A DNA stretch of 22,911 nucleotides from an uncultured Bacillus sp. (GCF_946478885.1 NZ_CAMLDX010000055.1:1-22911), one strand, 5' to 3'; positions 1 through 8,922 are shown, numbered from the stretch's first letter. Notes: generated by a model from the letters alone, not told the origin. Program-made: numbers and translations.

Positions 1-57
1 TTAGCAACTTTAATAAATCCCCTCCCATTACTAGAATTCGAACATTCCCAAGGAAGG

Positions 58-82
58 CCCTTCTCGAAAGAGAGGGGTTTTT
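58..82 (+). terminator. Rho-independent terminator of an upstream plus-strand gene
   Basis: An 8-bp stem (58-65 with 70-77, one G-T pair) closes on a GAAA tetraloop and is followed by TTTTT at 78-82. The T-run lies on the plus strand, so it should end a transcript entering from the left of the window. No coding sequence can be assigned in bases 1-57. Confidence 0.75.
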
Positions 83-112
83 CTTATTTGTCTTATTAAA
101 GCAGCGGACAAG

Positions 113-167
113 AAAAGCCTTTGGTTATCAGCGTTCATAAAGGATCCGCTTTACTCGAAAGGCTTTT
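113..167 (-). terminator. Terminator downstream of yqgX
   Basis: AAAAGCCTTT (113-122) pairs with AAAGGCTTTT (158-167) across a 35-base loop. Read on the minus strand it begins about 13 bases after the yqgX stop and ends in TTTTCTT. The arms are flanked by A and T runs on both sides, so it could work in both directions. Confidence 0.6.
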
Positions 168-179
168 TTCGATATGGCA

Positions 180-812
180 TTAAAATCCATTCAGGAAAGG
201 ATTGCTTTGCATTTCCCGGCCAACAGTTGTCGTTGGACCGTGACCCGACAGTACTTCAGTATCCTCCGGCAGAGTTAATAATTTCGTATGAATGCTGTTC
301 AGCAGCTGTTCATAGTTTCCCATGTAAAAATCTGTACGTCCAATGCTCCCTTGAAACAGGGCATCTCCTACGCAGACAAGACCTGCATCTGCAAAATAAT
401 AGGATATGCTTCCAGGAGAATGGCCAGGTGTTTCCAATACTTGAAATTGAAAGCCTTCAATATTCATATCTTGATCACCCTCGAGAAGATAATCGGCGGG
501 GCGAATAATGACTGCCTGTTCGTCAATATCATCGGATAAATTATAAACGGGATTTGATAGCCATTCTTTTTCATTTGTATGTACATAAACCGGAATCTTA
601 TATTCGTCTCTTATCACATCTACAGCACCGATGTGATCGCAATGAGTATGCGTTAAAATGACTGCCGCAGGTTTCAATCGCCGCTCATTTATCATTCTGA
701 TTAATTTTGCTCCTTCATCGCCAGGATCGACAATTAAGCAGCTTAAATCTTCTTTGACTAAAAGATAGCAATTTTCTTGAATGGCTCCGACTGGTATTTG
801 TATATACTCCAT
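180..812 (-). CDS. yqgX: Metallo-beta-lactamase-fold hydrolase, YqgX family
   Basis: A 210-residue soluble protein of the metallo-beta-lactamase superfamily, in the glyoxalase II-like YqgX group. The zinc motif HTHCDH is at residues 55-60, and later conserved blocks include TPGHSPGS and the C-terminal SGHGP. By family it hydrolyses a thioester or similar substrate with a two-metal centre; the true substrate is not known. The frame is open upstream to a TTG at 848, but ATG at 812 is preferred: it has GGAGG 12 bases upstream, gives the usual family length of about 211 residues, and starts just before the conserved QENCYL segment. It is the last gene before a terminator. Confidence 0.9.
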   Translation of the reverse strand: MEYIQIPVGAIQENCYLLVKEDLSCLIVDPGDEGAKLIRMINERRLKPAAVILTHTHCDHIGAVDVIRDEYKIPVYVHTNEKEWLSNPVYNLSDDIDEQAVIIRPADYLLEGDQDMNIEGFQFQVLETPGHSPGSISYYFADAGLVCVGDALFQGSIGRTDFYMGNYEQLLNSIHTKLLTLPEDTEVLSGHGPTTTVGREMQSNPFLNGF

Positions 813-962
813 TTTTCTCAAAGGCCTCCATTTCAAACATATTTCCAAATTATTTTACACTATAACTTCAAGAAATTGAAACAATATGATTACATACTGT
901 TTTTTTTTATGAAAAAATATCTATGAAATGGTTAGTGAAACATAAGTGACACATTTTTCACC

Positions 963-991
963 TCGACAAACAATCAGAAAAATTATAAAAT
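963..991 (+). promoter_or_regulatory. Sigma-A type promoter for yqgW
   Basis: TCGACA (963-968) and TAAAAT (986-991) are separated by 17 bases, each one mismatch from consensus. Transcription would start near 998, leaving a leader of about 105 bases before the yqgW start at 1104. Confidence 0.65.
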
Positions 992-1103
992 GGTAGAGGT
1001 ATGTTCTATCTGTTTTACATATTCCGACATTGCGTGAAAGCGCATTACTAGACATGTGCTTCATATTGCGTGTCCAAACATCAAACAAAGGGGGTAATGT
1101 CTC

Positions 1104-1277
1104 ATGGGTACAGTGATTATTTTTGCATTGGTGTCCATTCTGGCAGCATTTGCATCACTAAGCGCTTTAAAAAACAAAAATGGACTTGGATCCGTTTTTG
1201 GTATACTAAGTTTTTGTATTTTTGGCTGGTTTGCAGTCATGACACTGATCAAGAGCGGTTTTCCAGCTGCTCACTAA
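1104..1277 (+). CDS. yqgW: Small membrane protein YqgW (DUF2759 family)
   Basis: A 57-residue protein beginning MGTVIIFALVSILAAF and ending SGFPAAH. It consists mainly of two hydrophobic helices (about residues 3-21 and 29-50) joined by a short basic turn, ALKNKNG, so it should sit in the cytoplasmic membrane. AAAGGGGG lies 9 bases before the ATG and a clear promoter lies further upstream. It is transcribed opposite to its neighbours and ends in a shared terminator facing yqgV. Position between yqgV and yqgX and the size match B. subtilis YqgW. The function is unknown. Confidence 0.85.
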   Translation: MGTVIIFALVSILAAFASLSALKNKNGLGSVFGILSFCIFGWFAVMTLIKSGFPAAH

Positions 1278-1287
1278 TAACGGTCAA

Positions 1288-1332
1288 AAAAAAGCTGTCC
1301 CATCTGGTGATTCACCTCGGGACAGCTTTTTT
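1288..1332. terminator. Bidirectional terminator between yqgW and yqgV
   Basis: GCTGTCCC (1294-1301) pairs with GGGACAGC (1319-1326), extended by an A-run on the left and a T-run on the right, so it ends both converging transcripts. A smaller GGTGA/TCACC pairing lies inside the loop. Confidence 0.85.
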
Positions 1333-1352
1333 CTGCGAATAGCTCCAGTTGT

Positions 1353-1670
1353 CTATTGCTTCCTTAAATGTTCTTCCACCCGTGCCACTTTATCCTCCAT
1401 TTTACGGTCCTTATCACGCCGATCATCAATGCGGATGCTTGTACAGACACGCGCTAGTCCCTTTGCAAAAGGGGTTTCATGCATGGCTTGAATCACTTCG
1501 AACAAAACAGGCAAATCGCCTTCAATAATCGTATTCATCGGTGTTAATTGATAGCGGATCTTTCCTTGCTCTTCATATTGTTTTAACACACGGTGAACGT
1601 CTGCTACATAAGTACTAACACTTGGGGTTTGGGTCCCCACCGGAATAACGGTTACGTCTACTATTGCCAC
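1353..1670 (-). CDS. yqgV: MTH1187/YkoF-type thiamine-binding family protein YqgV
   Basis: A 105-residue cytosolic protein of the MTH1187 (DUF77) family, a small ferredoxin-like fold some members of which bind thiamine. Typical features are the N-terminal VDVTVIPVGT strand, the SVSTYVADVHRVL helix, and the Y-QLTPMNTIIEGD and FEVIQAMHE blocks. It starts at GTG: an in-frame TGA lies only a few codons upstream, and GGTGAT precedes the start by about five bases. The gap to yqgU is 21 bases, so the two form one operon ending in the terminator at 1288-1332. Thiamine binding is inferred from the family, not visible in the sequence. Confidence 0.85.
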   Translation of the reverse strand: MAIVDVTVIPVGTQTPSVSTYVADVHRVLKQYEEQGKIRYQLTPMNTIIEGDLPVLFEVIQAMHETPFAKGLARVCTSIRIDDRRDKDRKMEDKVARVEEHLRKQ

Positions 1671-1691
1671 GATCCATCACCATTCTTTTCT

Positions 1692-2801
1692 TTAAGAAGT
1701 CAGCTTGATGACCTTCTTTTTATTTAAGTCTATCAGTTTTTCAAAATTGTAGCCATATAAACAAAAGTTTCCATCCCGGGAACATTTCAACGGTTCATTT
1801 TTCAAACGATCCAAAATCAGCTTCTGCTTCTCGCCTTCCAAGTCATAACGATAGAGCTTAAACTCTTCATTCAATGCCTCCATTTCCTTGTTGAGAACAG
1901 GCTGAAAGAAGAAAAATGTATTCTTCTCAGCGTTATAATCATAATAAGGAATTAATCGATCGGAAAAGCTTGTCAATTGTGGAGTCACAAATGAGCCTAA
2001 TTCTTTCATGTTCTTTGTGTAAAAATGGTAGACAGCCTCATCATTGTTTTGCGGACTCGCAGCGATTGTCATCATCACATTTTGAAACGTATCCAAATGA
2101 ATGATATTCGACAACAATTTTTTCTCCTGGCCACTATTCAAATCCAGTACGACTAAATTAGCCGTTAATGCTGTATTCTCTCCGATCCAATCGAGAGAGA
2201 TCAACTGATCTTTTGCATACCAGCGAGAAAATGGATCGGCCTCAGGAGCTTCTGCAATTTTTTTATCCGCAAGAGAAAGGATGAATGCCTGTTCCTGCCA
2301 ATCTTCAGAAAAGGTCGAAATAAAGATTTGCTGCTCGTTAAAAGGATTCCATTCCATTGTCAGATCAAATGCATCAAGTGAATGCGTAAACAGTACAGTA
2401 CCATCACTTCCAGTAATGGTAATCAGACTTTGTGATGGTCCCAGGGAAGAACGAATAAACAAGTAATCACCTGAATGACTAATATCCACAGATACAATCA
2501 TTGATTTACTTTTTGTGATCAGACGATTCGTTCCTTTATCCAGATCATAAGCATACACATTTGATCCTTGAACGACATTAGTAGAATATAGAATCGTGTG
2601 CTGATTCAGCCAGCCATAAACCTTATTAAACACCCCTTCTTCAATTGGAATGGGGATGTTGTCCATTACATCTGCGGCCTCCCCGGCAGCCTGTTTGTCT
2701 TTATGCTGTGACGGAAAACCTGCGAGCTGCTCCTTCGTACAGCCTACAGCAAATGTAATAAACAATAACAATAGCCACAAATAAAAAGCCTTATCCTTCA
2801 T
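1692..2801 (-). CDS. yqgU: Lipoprotein YqgU
   Basis: A 369-residue exported lipoprotein. The N-terminus has one lysine-rich stretch, a hydrophobic run, and a lipobox AVGC with the lipid-carrying cysteine at residue 21. The mature part contains repeated strands of the beta-propeller kind (for example YAYDLDKGTNRLI, LVVLDLNSGQEKKL, LYRYDLEGEKQKL), each looking like a propeller blade. It resembles B. subtilis YqgU in size, class and location. ATG at 2801 has AAAGGCGG 11 bases upstream. It leads directly into yqgV. The ligand or partner is unknown; an anchored propeller outside the membrane suggests a binding or scaffolding role, which is inference. Confidence 0.8.
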   Translation of the reverse strand: MKDKAFYLWLLLLFITFAVGCTKEQLAGFPSQHKDKQAAGEAADVMDNIPIPIEEGVFNKVYGWLNQHTILYSTNVVQGSNVYAYDLDKGTNRLITKSKSMIVSVDISHSGDYLFIRSSLGPSQSLITITGSDGTVLFTHSLDAFDLTMEWNPFNEQQIFISTFSEDWQEQAFILSLADKKIAEAPEADPFSRWYAKDQLISLDWIGENTALTANLVVLDLNSGQEKKLLSNIIHLDTFQNVMMTIAASPQNNDEAVYHFYTKNMKELGSFVTPQLTSFSDRLIPYYDYNAEKNTFFFFQPVLNKEMEALNEEFKLYRYDLEGEKQKLILDRLKNEPLKCSRDGNFCLYGYNFEKLIDLNKKKVIKLTS

Positions 2802-3091
2802 TATTCCAATACACCGCCTTTTAATTCAATGGCTTTGTTATTGCGGGAATTTTGCCTGTTGCTTATCCTCCAAAAATAAAAACCCCAATGGATTGTTTAT
2901 GTATCTAACACCTATGTACGAATCACGTCATCATTAAGTTTCCATTTGATGATAAGTCGGCAAAATTCACCCTATATATTTGTCAATCAATCTCTAATTT
3001 TACTCATCAATGCGGCGAATCACAAGCATCCTTTTACATATTTTTATCGACAATTTTTGCATTTATTTTACATCTTTTTCAAATACACAAA
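2802..3091. other. Gene-free spacer upstream of yqgU
   Basis: About 290 bases of AT-rich sequence between yqgT and yqgU with no supportable coding frame. On the minus strand a TTGACA is present at about 2980-2985 and a GGAGG at about 2863-2867, but no -10 box is spaced properly from the former and no start codon follows the latter, so I assign neither. Confidence 0.5.
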
Positions 3092-3142
3092 AAAGACCTT
3101 CCTTTGCGGGTTTACATATATAAAGCCGCAAGAAAGATCCCC
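3092..3142 (-). terminator. Terminator overlapping the end of yqgT
   Basis: On the minus strand TTGCGG inside the last codons of yqgT pairs with CCGCAA just after the stop, extended by weaker C-T/A-G-rich pairing, and is followed by TTTTTTG. The stop codon (3112-3114) lies in the loop. Confidence 0.55.
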
Positions 3143-4299
3143 AGTGTATCTGCGTATATTTCATCAAATTGAGTAATCGGTAACGGATTGACTCCTTCCC
3201 CTAATTCAATCGTAAAACCAGGACAACGGAATTCCTGAATAAACCAATCTTTATACCCCGCATGGCTGTCAATGTATCGAACAGATCTATAGCCGCTGAC
3301 CCGTGCAAATTCTGTAGCAAAAACAGCGGATTCCGGAGGCTCCAAGCCTTCATAGCCCCAATAGAATTCCTTGCCCTGCGTATGGAACGCCAGAACACGG
3401 TGAAATTGCTCTTTACGTGCTAAATTTGCCATGGCAATTGCCTCTGGTTCGGTAAGCGGGGCATCTCCCGGATAATCTTTAGAAGCCGGGGCCTTTGGTT
3501 CCTTTCTCTCCTTCTCTATTTCCCAATAAGCCGGGTATTGATTATTTAAATCAACCCCTCTAATATTGGCCTTCCATCCGCTAAAATCATTGCTGCCATT
3601 ATTCATCTTGATGAGCTGCTCCCGTAATTCAGGAGGTGGTCCATTCAAAACCAAATCTACGCCATCAGGATTGACCATTGGCACAATCGACAAGCCAACA
3701 GATTGATACAAGGGAATCATCGATAAGCCGCGGACTGAGCTGCCATTCGTAAGAGCGAGCAGAAACGTATTTAAAAAGGACATTAAAATCGGCGTTGTAA
3801 TCCATTCATTGGCATGAAAAGCAGCATCGAGATGTACCTTCTTTTTTCCTGTACCAATGCGAATTTCATAGAGCGGCTTTCCCTCGGCACTTTCCCCGAT
3901 GGAACGAACGCGGATAAACGGAAAGTGTTCCTTTAATCGCTGAATATCCTTTGTAAGCCGGGTATAATCATAGTGAACCTTGCCGTTAACATCCGGTGCG
4001 ATAATACGGTGCGGCAGTTGTATCCGTTGACCTATTATTAACCGATTGGGATTGATAAGCGGATTGACAAGAAGCAAGGCATCAACGGAAAGATTTCTTG
4101 CTGCAGCCAGCTTCCACAAGGAAACTCCCTTTTTGATTTGATAGGATACAGTGGAGAAGCCGGGAATTTGAATTTCCTGACCGACATTTAAGTCATTTGC
4201 ATGAATGTCCGGATTTGATTGCAGGATTAAGCTCAAAGGGAGGAAAAACAACCGACTGTAGTACCATAAGGTATCGCCGCTGCGTACTCTGACCTTCAT
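3112..4299 (-). CDS. yqgT: LysM-M14 gamma-D-glutamyl-meso-diaminopimelate endopeptidase I (YqgT)
   Basis: A 395-residue peptidoglycan hydrolase with two LysM wall-binding repeats (about residues 2-47 and 50-96) followed by an M14 zinc carboxypeptidase-type domain (about 108-395). Visible active-site residues are the HANE zinc pair (H162, E165), the third zinc ligand H306 in AFHTQG, the RGVDLNNQYPA substrate segment and the catalytic glutamate E365 in FTIELGEG. The family cuts the gamma-D-Glu to meso-diaminopimelate bond in muropeptides, as the Lysinibacillus sphaericus sporulation enzyme does. There is no signal peptide: LysM starts at once, which fits an enzyme acting in the mother cell or spore. 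A very strong AAAGGAGGAG site fixes the ATG. Confidence 0.93.
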   Translation of the reverse strand: MKVRVRSGDTLWYYSRLFFLPLSLILQSNPDIHANDLNVGQEIQIPGFSTVSYQIKKGVSLWKLAAARNLSVDALLLVNPLINPNRLIIGQRIQLPHRIIAPDVNGKVHYDYTRLTKDIQRLKEHFPFIRVRSIGESAEGKPLYEIRIGTGKKKVHLDAAFHANEWITTPILMSFLNTFLLALTNGSSVRGLSMIPLYQSVGLSIVPMVNPDGVDLVLNGPPPELREQLIKMNNGSNDFSGWKANIRGVDLNNQYPAYWEIEKERKEPKAPASKDYPGDAPLTEPEAIAMANLARKEQFHRVLAFHTQGKEFYWGYEGLEPPESAVFATEFARVSGYRSVRYIDSHAGYKDWFIQEFRCPGFTIELGEGVNPLPITQFDEIYADTLGIFLAALYM

Positions 4300-4422
4300 T
4301 TCTTCTCCTCCTTTCCATCACATCCATCATATGAAGGATAGAAAGGAAACATGCCTATTCCCGAAATCTACCAGCCATCACTTCCATCTGCTTCTGTGTG
4401 CAAAAAGGGCGATTTTACAAAG

Positions 4423-5391
4423 CTACAATTGTTTGATAAGCCATGCTGCGCCAATGACACCGGCATCATTGCCTAACTGGGCTAATGTGATTTCTGTTGC
4501 AGAGGCTGAAAAAGGAAAGACATGTTTGTCATATATACGTTTGACGGGATCATACAGTAAATCTCGTGCATTTGATACCCCACCGCCAATAATGATCTTT
4601 TCAGGATTTAACGTATTGGCTATATTTGCTAAGGCGATGCCGAGATAATGTGCTGCCTCTTCCACAACTTCCATCGCGGTACGATCTCCTGTTCGCGCCA
4701 AATCAAAAATCCCCTTCGCTGTCAGCACACCTGTTTCCTTCAAGAGGGAGGTCAGCTTATTTGATGAATCGCGCCTGGCCTCCACCCTTTCTGTAGCAAG
4801 CCGCACAATACCTGTTGCGGATGCAACCGTTTCAAGACAACCTGTTTTTCCGCAATTACAGCGCGCTCCATTCTCAGCAACAGAGGTAACATGACCGATT
4901 TCTCCAGCAGCACCTCTGCTTCCCTGAAGAATAGCTCCATTTATGATGACACCGCCGCCAATCCCTGTCCCAAGAGTAACGCAAACCAAATGGCTGGCTC
5001 CCATTCCTGCCCCTCTCCACATTTCTCCCAGTGCAGCGCAATTCGCATCATTATTAATCCTGACAGGCAGCCCGGAAGCTTGTTCAAGCAAAGACTTTGC
5101 CGGATACCGATCCGGCCATTCCAGATTCGGAATTTCATAGAAATATCCCTTCTCCGCCTGTACAGGACCAGGTGCACCGAGCCCGATTCCCGCAATAGAA
5201 GAAATTTTTAATCGATTGCTTCTTAGTAAGGCATAGATTGTATCGATGACCCGTCCGGATAAGAAGGAACCATCATCCTGAAAAGGTGTCGGGATATCCC
5301 TTTTCTCGATAATCTTGCCATCCTTTGTTAGCAGGGCGATCTTTGTCGATGTACCGCCAATATCGATGCCAATCAACCTTTTCTCTGCCAT
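4423..5391 (-). CDS. glcK: ROK-family glucokinase
   Basis: A 322-residue cytosolic sugar kinase that phosphorylates glucose to glucose 6-phosphate with ATP. It has the N-terminal phosphate-binding motif GIDIGGTSTK (residues 8-17), the sugar-binding block INNDANCAALGE with the catalytic aspartate D115, GTGIGGGVIINGAIL, H167 in EIGH, and the ROK zinc cluster CNCGKTGC (C178, C180, C185). These fit bacterial glucokinase GlcK (YqgR). It follows yqgQ after 21 bases and probably shares its promoter. A G-rich AGGGGGG precedes the ATG. In B. subtilis yqgS lies between glcK and yqgT; no yqgS is present here. Confidence 0.93.
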   Translation of the reverse strand: MAEKRLIGIDIGGTSTKIALLTKDGKIIEKRDIPTPFQDDGSFLSGRVIDTIYALLRSNRLKISSIAGIGLGAPGPVQAEKGYFYEIPNLEWPDRYPAKSLLEQASGLPVRINNDANCAALGEMWRGAGMGASHLVCVTLGTGIGGGVIINGAILQGSRGAAGEIGHVTSVAENGARCNCGKTGCLETVASATGIVRLATERVEARRDSSNKLTSLLKETGVLTAKGIFDLARTGDRTAMEVVEEAAHYLGIALANIANTLNPEKIIIGGGVSNARDLLYDPVKRIYDKHVFPFSASATEITLAQLGNDAGVIGAAWLIKQL

Positions 5392-5412
5392 CGTGCTGCG
5401 CCCCCCTGCGGA

Positions 5413-5619
5413 TTAATCTTGTTCTTCCTTCAGCAGACGTATTTCATGCCGTAATAATAAAATAGCAGACTGAAAATCACGAGTCTCCATTAATTGCGAC
5501 TTATATAGTTCTTGAATCTCCATTTCCATCAACTGCAAATCGGCAATCCGATCCCCCGTGTAAATGATCGTTCCAAATCGTTTTAAATATTGTTGTATAT
5601 CATAAATTGTATTGATCAT
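5413..5619 (-). CDS. yqgQ: YqgQ family protein (DUF910)
   Basis: A 68-residue, mostly helical cytosolic protein. The pattern MINTIYDIQQYLKRFGTIIYTGDR, followed by an acidic helix and LLRHEIRLLKEEQ, is that of the short YqgQ/DUF910 family always found just before glcK in bacilli. It is the first gene of the yqgQ-glcK unit, with a promoter 37-65 bases upstream of its start. No molecular function is known; the constant link with glucokinase suggests a related role, which is inference. Confidence 0.88.
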   Translation of the reverse strand: MINTIYDIQQYLKRFGTIIYTGDRIADLQLMEMEIQELYKSQLMETRDFQSAILLLRHEIRLLKEEQD

Positions 5620-5655
5620 CGTAACCCTCTTATTTCTTATAAACTTTTCTACGTT

Positions 5656-5684
5656 AGTATAATCTAAAAGAACCCTTCCCTCAA
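5656..5684 (-). promoter_or_regulatory. Sigma-A type promoter of yqgQ-glcK
   Basis: On the minus strand TTGAGG (5684-5679) and TATACT (5661-5656) are 17 bases apart, matching the sigma-A consensus at 4 of 6 and 5 of 6 positions. The start point would be about 30 bases upstream of yqgQ. Confidence 0.65.
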
Positions 5685-5720
5685 GAAGCGTTTTACCTGC
5701 GGGAGCATTTGCTCAATCAG

Positions 5721-5766
5721 AAAAAGGGACGGCAGCTACACCGAACTGTTCAGAAGGTTCGTCCCT
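5721..5766 (-). terminator. Terminator upstream of the yqgQ promoter
   Basis: On the minus strand AGGGACG (5766-5760) pairs with CGTCCCT (5731-5725), followed by TTTT. An inner CGAAC/GTTCG pairing lengthens the structure. It isolates yqgQ-glcK from transcripts coming from gluP. It overlaps the start of the dead plus-strand fragment. Confidence 0.65.
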
Positions 5767-6015
5767 GTGATCTTTTCAACAAAGGATAAATTCTTCCTGA
5801 TGGTGACCAGTCAGCTTAATACAATCATTTTACTAAGTTTAAAAGAAGCAGGGCAATTTCCTGAATTAAATGCATTAATGAAACATATTCCCCAAAAGTA
5901 AATAGAAATATTAGAAAAATACTTTGAAAAAATGATTGAAAAAGGAAAAATAAAAAAAGTGGATCCTTCTACTGTCGCAACAAACTTAAGGTTTGATTTA
6001 AACATTCAACTATAG
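5752..6015 (+). pseudogene. Decayed TetR-family regulator, C-terminal fragment
   Basis: One plus-strand frame reads through 5752-6015 with a single in-frame stop (TAA at 5899-5901). The part after the stop, IEILEKYFEKMIEKGKIKKVDP followed by STVATNL, has the amphipathic helix and the basic-KKVDP-x-x-VA pattern typical of the ligand-binding C-terminal half of TetR regulators; the part before it (SLKEAGQFPELNALMKH) also fits. The helix-turn-helix part is absent and there is no ribosome site. The assignment rests on pattern recognition only. Confidence 0.45.
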
Positions 6016-6180
6016 CGTAGTTCATTTCAGGAAAGACATTCAGAAGCATTGTTCTGTGAGTCATTCTATAATAGGAATGAATTTCAAGAGCTTCGGCTAC
6101 AAGCTCCTATACGTTCTACAATACTATACGTATTTTCAGTTCCTTCACACTGCATTGATGCCCATCCTACTAGGAGACAT
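6016..6180. other. Spacer downstream of gluP with two small inverted repeats
   Basis: TCATTC/GAATGA (6061-6066, 6075-6080) and GAGCTT/AAGCTC (6088-6093, 6101-6106) could form two adjacent hairpins. Neither is followed by a T-run on the minus strand, so they are weak terminator candidates for gluP. Confidence 0.3.
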
Positions 6181-7350
6181 CTAAAAAATATTGTTTGGCC
6201 ATAATAAATAAACACCATATATTAGAACAGCCCCCAAAACGGCGAAAGACAACTGGACAAACGGACGCTTGTTCTTTGGCAAATGAACGATCCCAGCAGC
6301 GAGGAACCCTGCAAGCAATCCGCCGATGTGACCCGCATTATCAATGCCGGAAACGATAAAGCCAAACAACAAATTAATTCCCAGCACAATGATGATGTTC
6401 ATTCCCATCGTCCGAAAAAACAACTTTGGATGAACCGTTCCAAAATAAAGCAGAGCACCGAACAATCCCATTATGGCACCGCTTGCTCCGGCTGAAATAT
6501 CCGAACTAAACAGCAAGCTCGCCAACGATCCACCGATTCCGGCAAATAAGTACACGAAAAGAAAGCGGAGACTTCCATATATCCGTTCCACTAATACTCC
6601 AAGGAAGTATAAAGCCATTGAATTCATGGCTAAATGAAGCAAGCCGATATGAAGGAAAATAGGAGTAAGAAGTCTCCACCACTCCCCCGCAAGGATAAGA
6701 GAATTGACCTTTGCTCCAAATTGAATGAGAACAGATGTGTTCGTACTTCCTCCTGCCAGTTCCATCAGCAGGAACACAACCGATTGAAGTATCAAAAATA
6801 AATAGGTAAATAACGGCTTACCGTTTTCAAATATCGCCTTTTCTGTGTTAATTTTTTTCTTGGCCGCAGACAGTGCTGCCAGTTTTTCCTGTTCGATGTC
6901 ATTCTCGCTGTAATCCTCTTTCCAATCCGTGAAAATCGTATCCTGAACATACTGTTCGAGCCTTTCTTTGCCAAACTGCCTCTCACAAATAAATGATGTT
7001 ACCTTTGTTTTTCCGCTAGTGGGAAAAGAATAAGGTTTCTCGATGCGGAATTGATAATCATCGACAGGCGGATATGGCGTGATATATAGATTTAACACGT
7101 GGATTTCCCTCTTGTTCACCTGCTTGCGAATACTTTCGCCATTGACAGCCGTCATTTCAATATCCCGCTGCATCCAATTGCTCCAATCCAAATTATGAAG
7201 CAAAATTCGAATGACTTGTATCTCTCGATCTTCCAGCTTTTCCAACCAGATTTCTTTATGGCTTTTCGAAAGCTGAATAATCCGATATTCTCGCTTGCTG
7301 ATAAAATAATGGGCAAGCCTCCAAAACAGAAATTCTTCCTGAAAACTCAA
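6181..7350 (-). CDS. gluP: Rhomboid-family intramembrane serine protease (YqgP/GluP type, without TPR)
   Basis: A 389-residue membrane protease. Residues 1 to about 170 form a soluble N-terminal domain like that of B. subtilis YqgP; the rest is a rhomboid core of several membrane helices starting at about KPLFTYLFLILQ. Catalytic serine 290 lies in GASG and catalytic histidine 341 in NAGHIGG; the HIGLLHLAMNSMALY helix carries the HxxxN stabilising motif. Rhomboids cut substrates within the membrane; B. subtilis YqgP cleaves the magnesium transporter MgtE. The frame is open to a TTG at 7404, but TTG at 7350 is chosen because AAAGGAAGGGG precedes it and it aligns with the family start. Unlike YqgP (about 507 residues) it ends soon after the last helix, with no TPR repeats. 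Confidence 0.9.
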   Translation of the reverse strand: MSFQEEFLFWRLAHYFISKREYRIIQLSKSHKEIWLEKLEDREIQVIRILLHNLDWSNWMQRDIEMTAVNGESIRKQVNKREIHVLNLYITPYPPVDDYQFRIEKPYSFPTSGKTKVTSFICERQFGKERLEQYVQDTIFTDWKEDYSENDIEQEKLAALSAAKKKINTEKAIFENGKPLFTYLFLILQSVVFLLMELAGGSTNTSVLIQFGAKVNSLILAGEWWRLLTPIFLHIGLLHLAMNSMALYFLGVLVERIYGSLRFLFVYLFAGIGGSLASLLFSSDISAGASGAIMGLFGALLYFGTVHPKLFFRTMGMNIIIVLGINLLFGFIVSGIDNAGHIGGLLAGFLAAGIVHLPKNKRPFVQLSFAVLGAVLIYGVYLLWPNNIF

Positions 7351-7440
7351 GTTTCCCCTTCCTTTCTGGCCACCTAGCTGTCTTATTATTTTTACTATAG
7401 GCAATTTCTGTTCATTCGTAAAGAAATAAGAAACAGAGAT

Positions 7441-7615
7441 TCTCCGATGCTGCTATTCCACCTTCTTGTGTCTTCGTTCGCCCATATATTTTTCTTCTGA
7501 CGAGAAGGCAGGTGGCACTTTACTCTACAGCCTAGTTGTTTACTTGTTAGCTCCACCAGTCCCTATCGTCACTGGCTTGGCTTTCACCAAATAGCAACGA
7601 ACGGCTAGCTGGGCA
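7441..7615. other. Gene-free segment with several paired helices, origin unknown
   Basis: This part of the spacer between gluP and the yqgO-like gene has no ribosome site or complete reading frame, but can form three nested or neighbouring helices: 7458-7466 with 7503-7515 (CCACCTTCT with AGAAGG...TGG, bulged), 7528-7535 with 7605-7611 (CAGCCTAG with CTAGCTG, one bulge), and 7556-7560 with 7571-7575 (CCAGT with ACTGG). It could be a structured RNA, the gluP leader, or the relic of a mobile element. A minus-strand frame here has two stops and may equally be the tail of a dead gene. Confidence 0.35.
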
Positions 7616-7623
7616 TGCAATAG

Positions 7624-7648
7624 AAAAAAGACCCCTTGATGCGGGTCC
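7624..7648 (-). terminator. Terminator after the yqgO-like gene
   Basis: On the minus strand GACCC (7647-7643) and GGGTC (7634-7630) pair across an 8-base loop and are followed by TTTTTT. It ends the transcript of ldh and the yqgO-like gene. Confidence 0.8.
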
Positions 7649-7664
7649 TTTAGCTTGTCAGGTA

Positions 7665-7862
7665 TCAGGAAGCAGGAGAAGGATTTTTCGCAAACACAAG
7701 GTTCGTCATCCTGCTTTTTACCCCCGGAATATTCATAAGTGCCGTAACAAAAAATCGCCTGCTTATTGAATTTCCTAAGATTAAGTGAAGCAACCGGAAA
7801 CGTTTTTGAAACAGAAAATAACCTCCAAGGCCTAATAAGATAAATGATAAGACTTTTGGCAT
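7665..7862 (-). CDS. Small YqgO-like protein
   Basis: A 65-residue protein with one hydrophobic N-terminal segment (FILLGLGGYFLF), a basic middle part (QKRFRLLHLILGNSISRRF) and a second, less hydrophobic stretch. TTAGGAGGG sits 8 bases before the ATG, which strongly supports translation. Size and location between gluP and yqgN match B. subtilis YqgO, so orthology is likely, though the sequence is too short to be sure. It starts 91 bases after ldh and is probably co-transcribed, ending at the terminator at 7624. The function is unknown; a membrane-associated role is likely. Confidence 0.65.
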   Translation of the reverse strand: MPKVLSFILLGLGGYFLFQKRFRLLHLILGNSISRRFFVTALMNIPGVKSRMTNLVFAKNPSPAS

Positions 7863-7953
7863 CTCATATCCCTCCTAAGCTTAGTTTGAGCAAATGGATG
7901 CCATTTATCCAAAAAGGATGAAGCTTCTTTAGCAAATGGAAAACGCCAGCTGC

Positions 7954-8922
<969 letters not shown>

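Noticed and set aside
227..539. Plus-strand frames of 83-93 codons
   Set aside because: They overlap the well-supported yqgX gene on the opposite strand and lack ribosome sites.
5811..6005. Minus-strand frame of 64 codons with hydrophobic residues
   Set aside because: It is the reverse of the plus-strand regulator-like fragment and has no start signal; the plus-strand reading is more protein-like.
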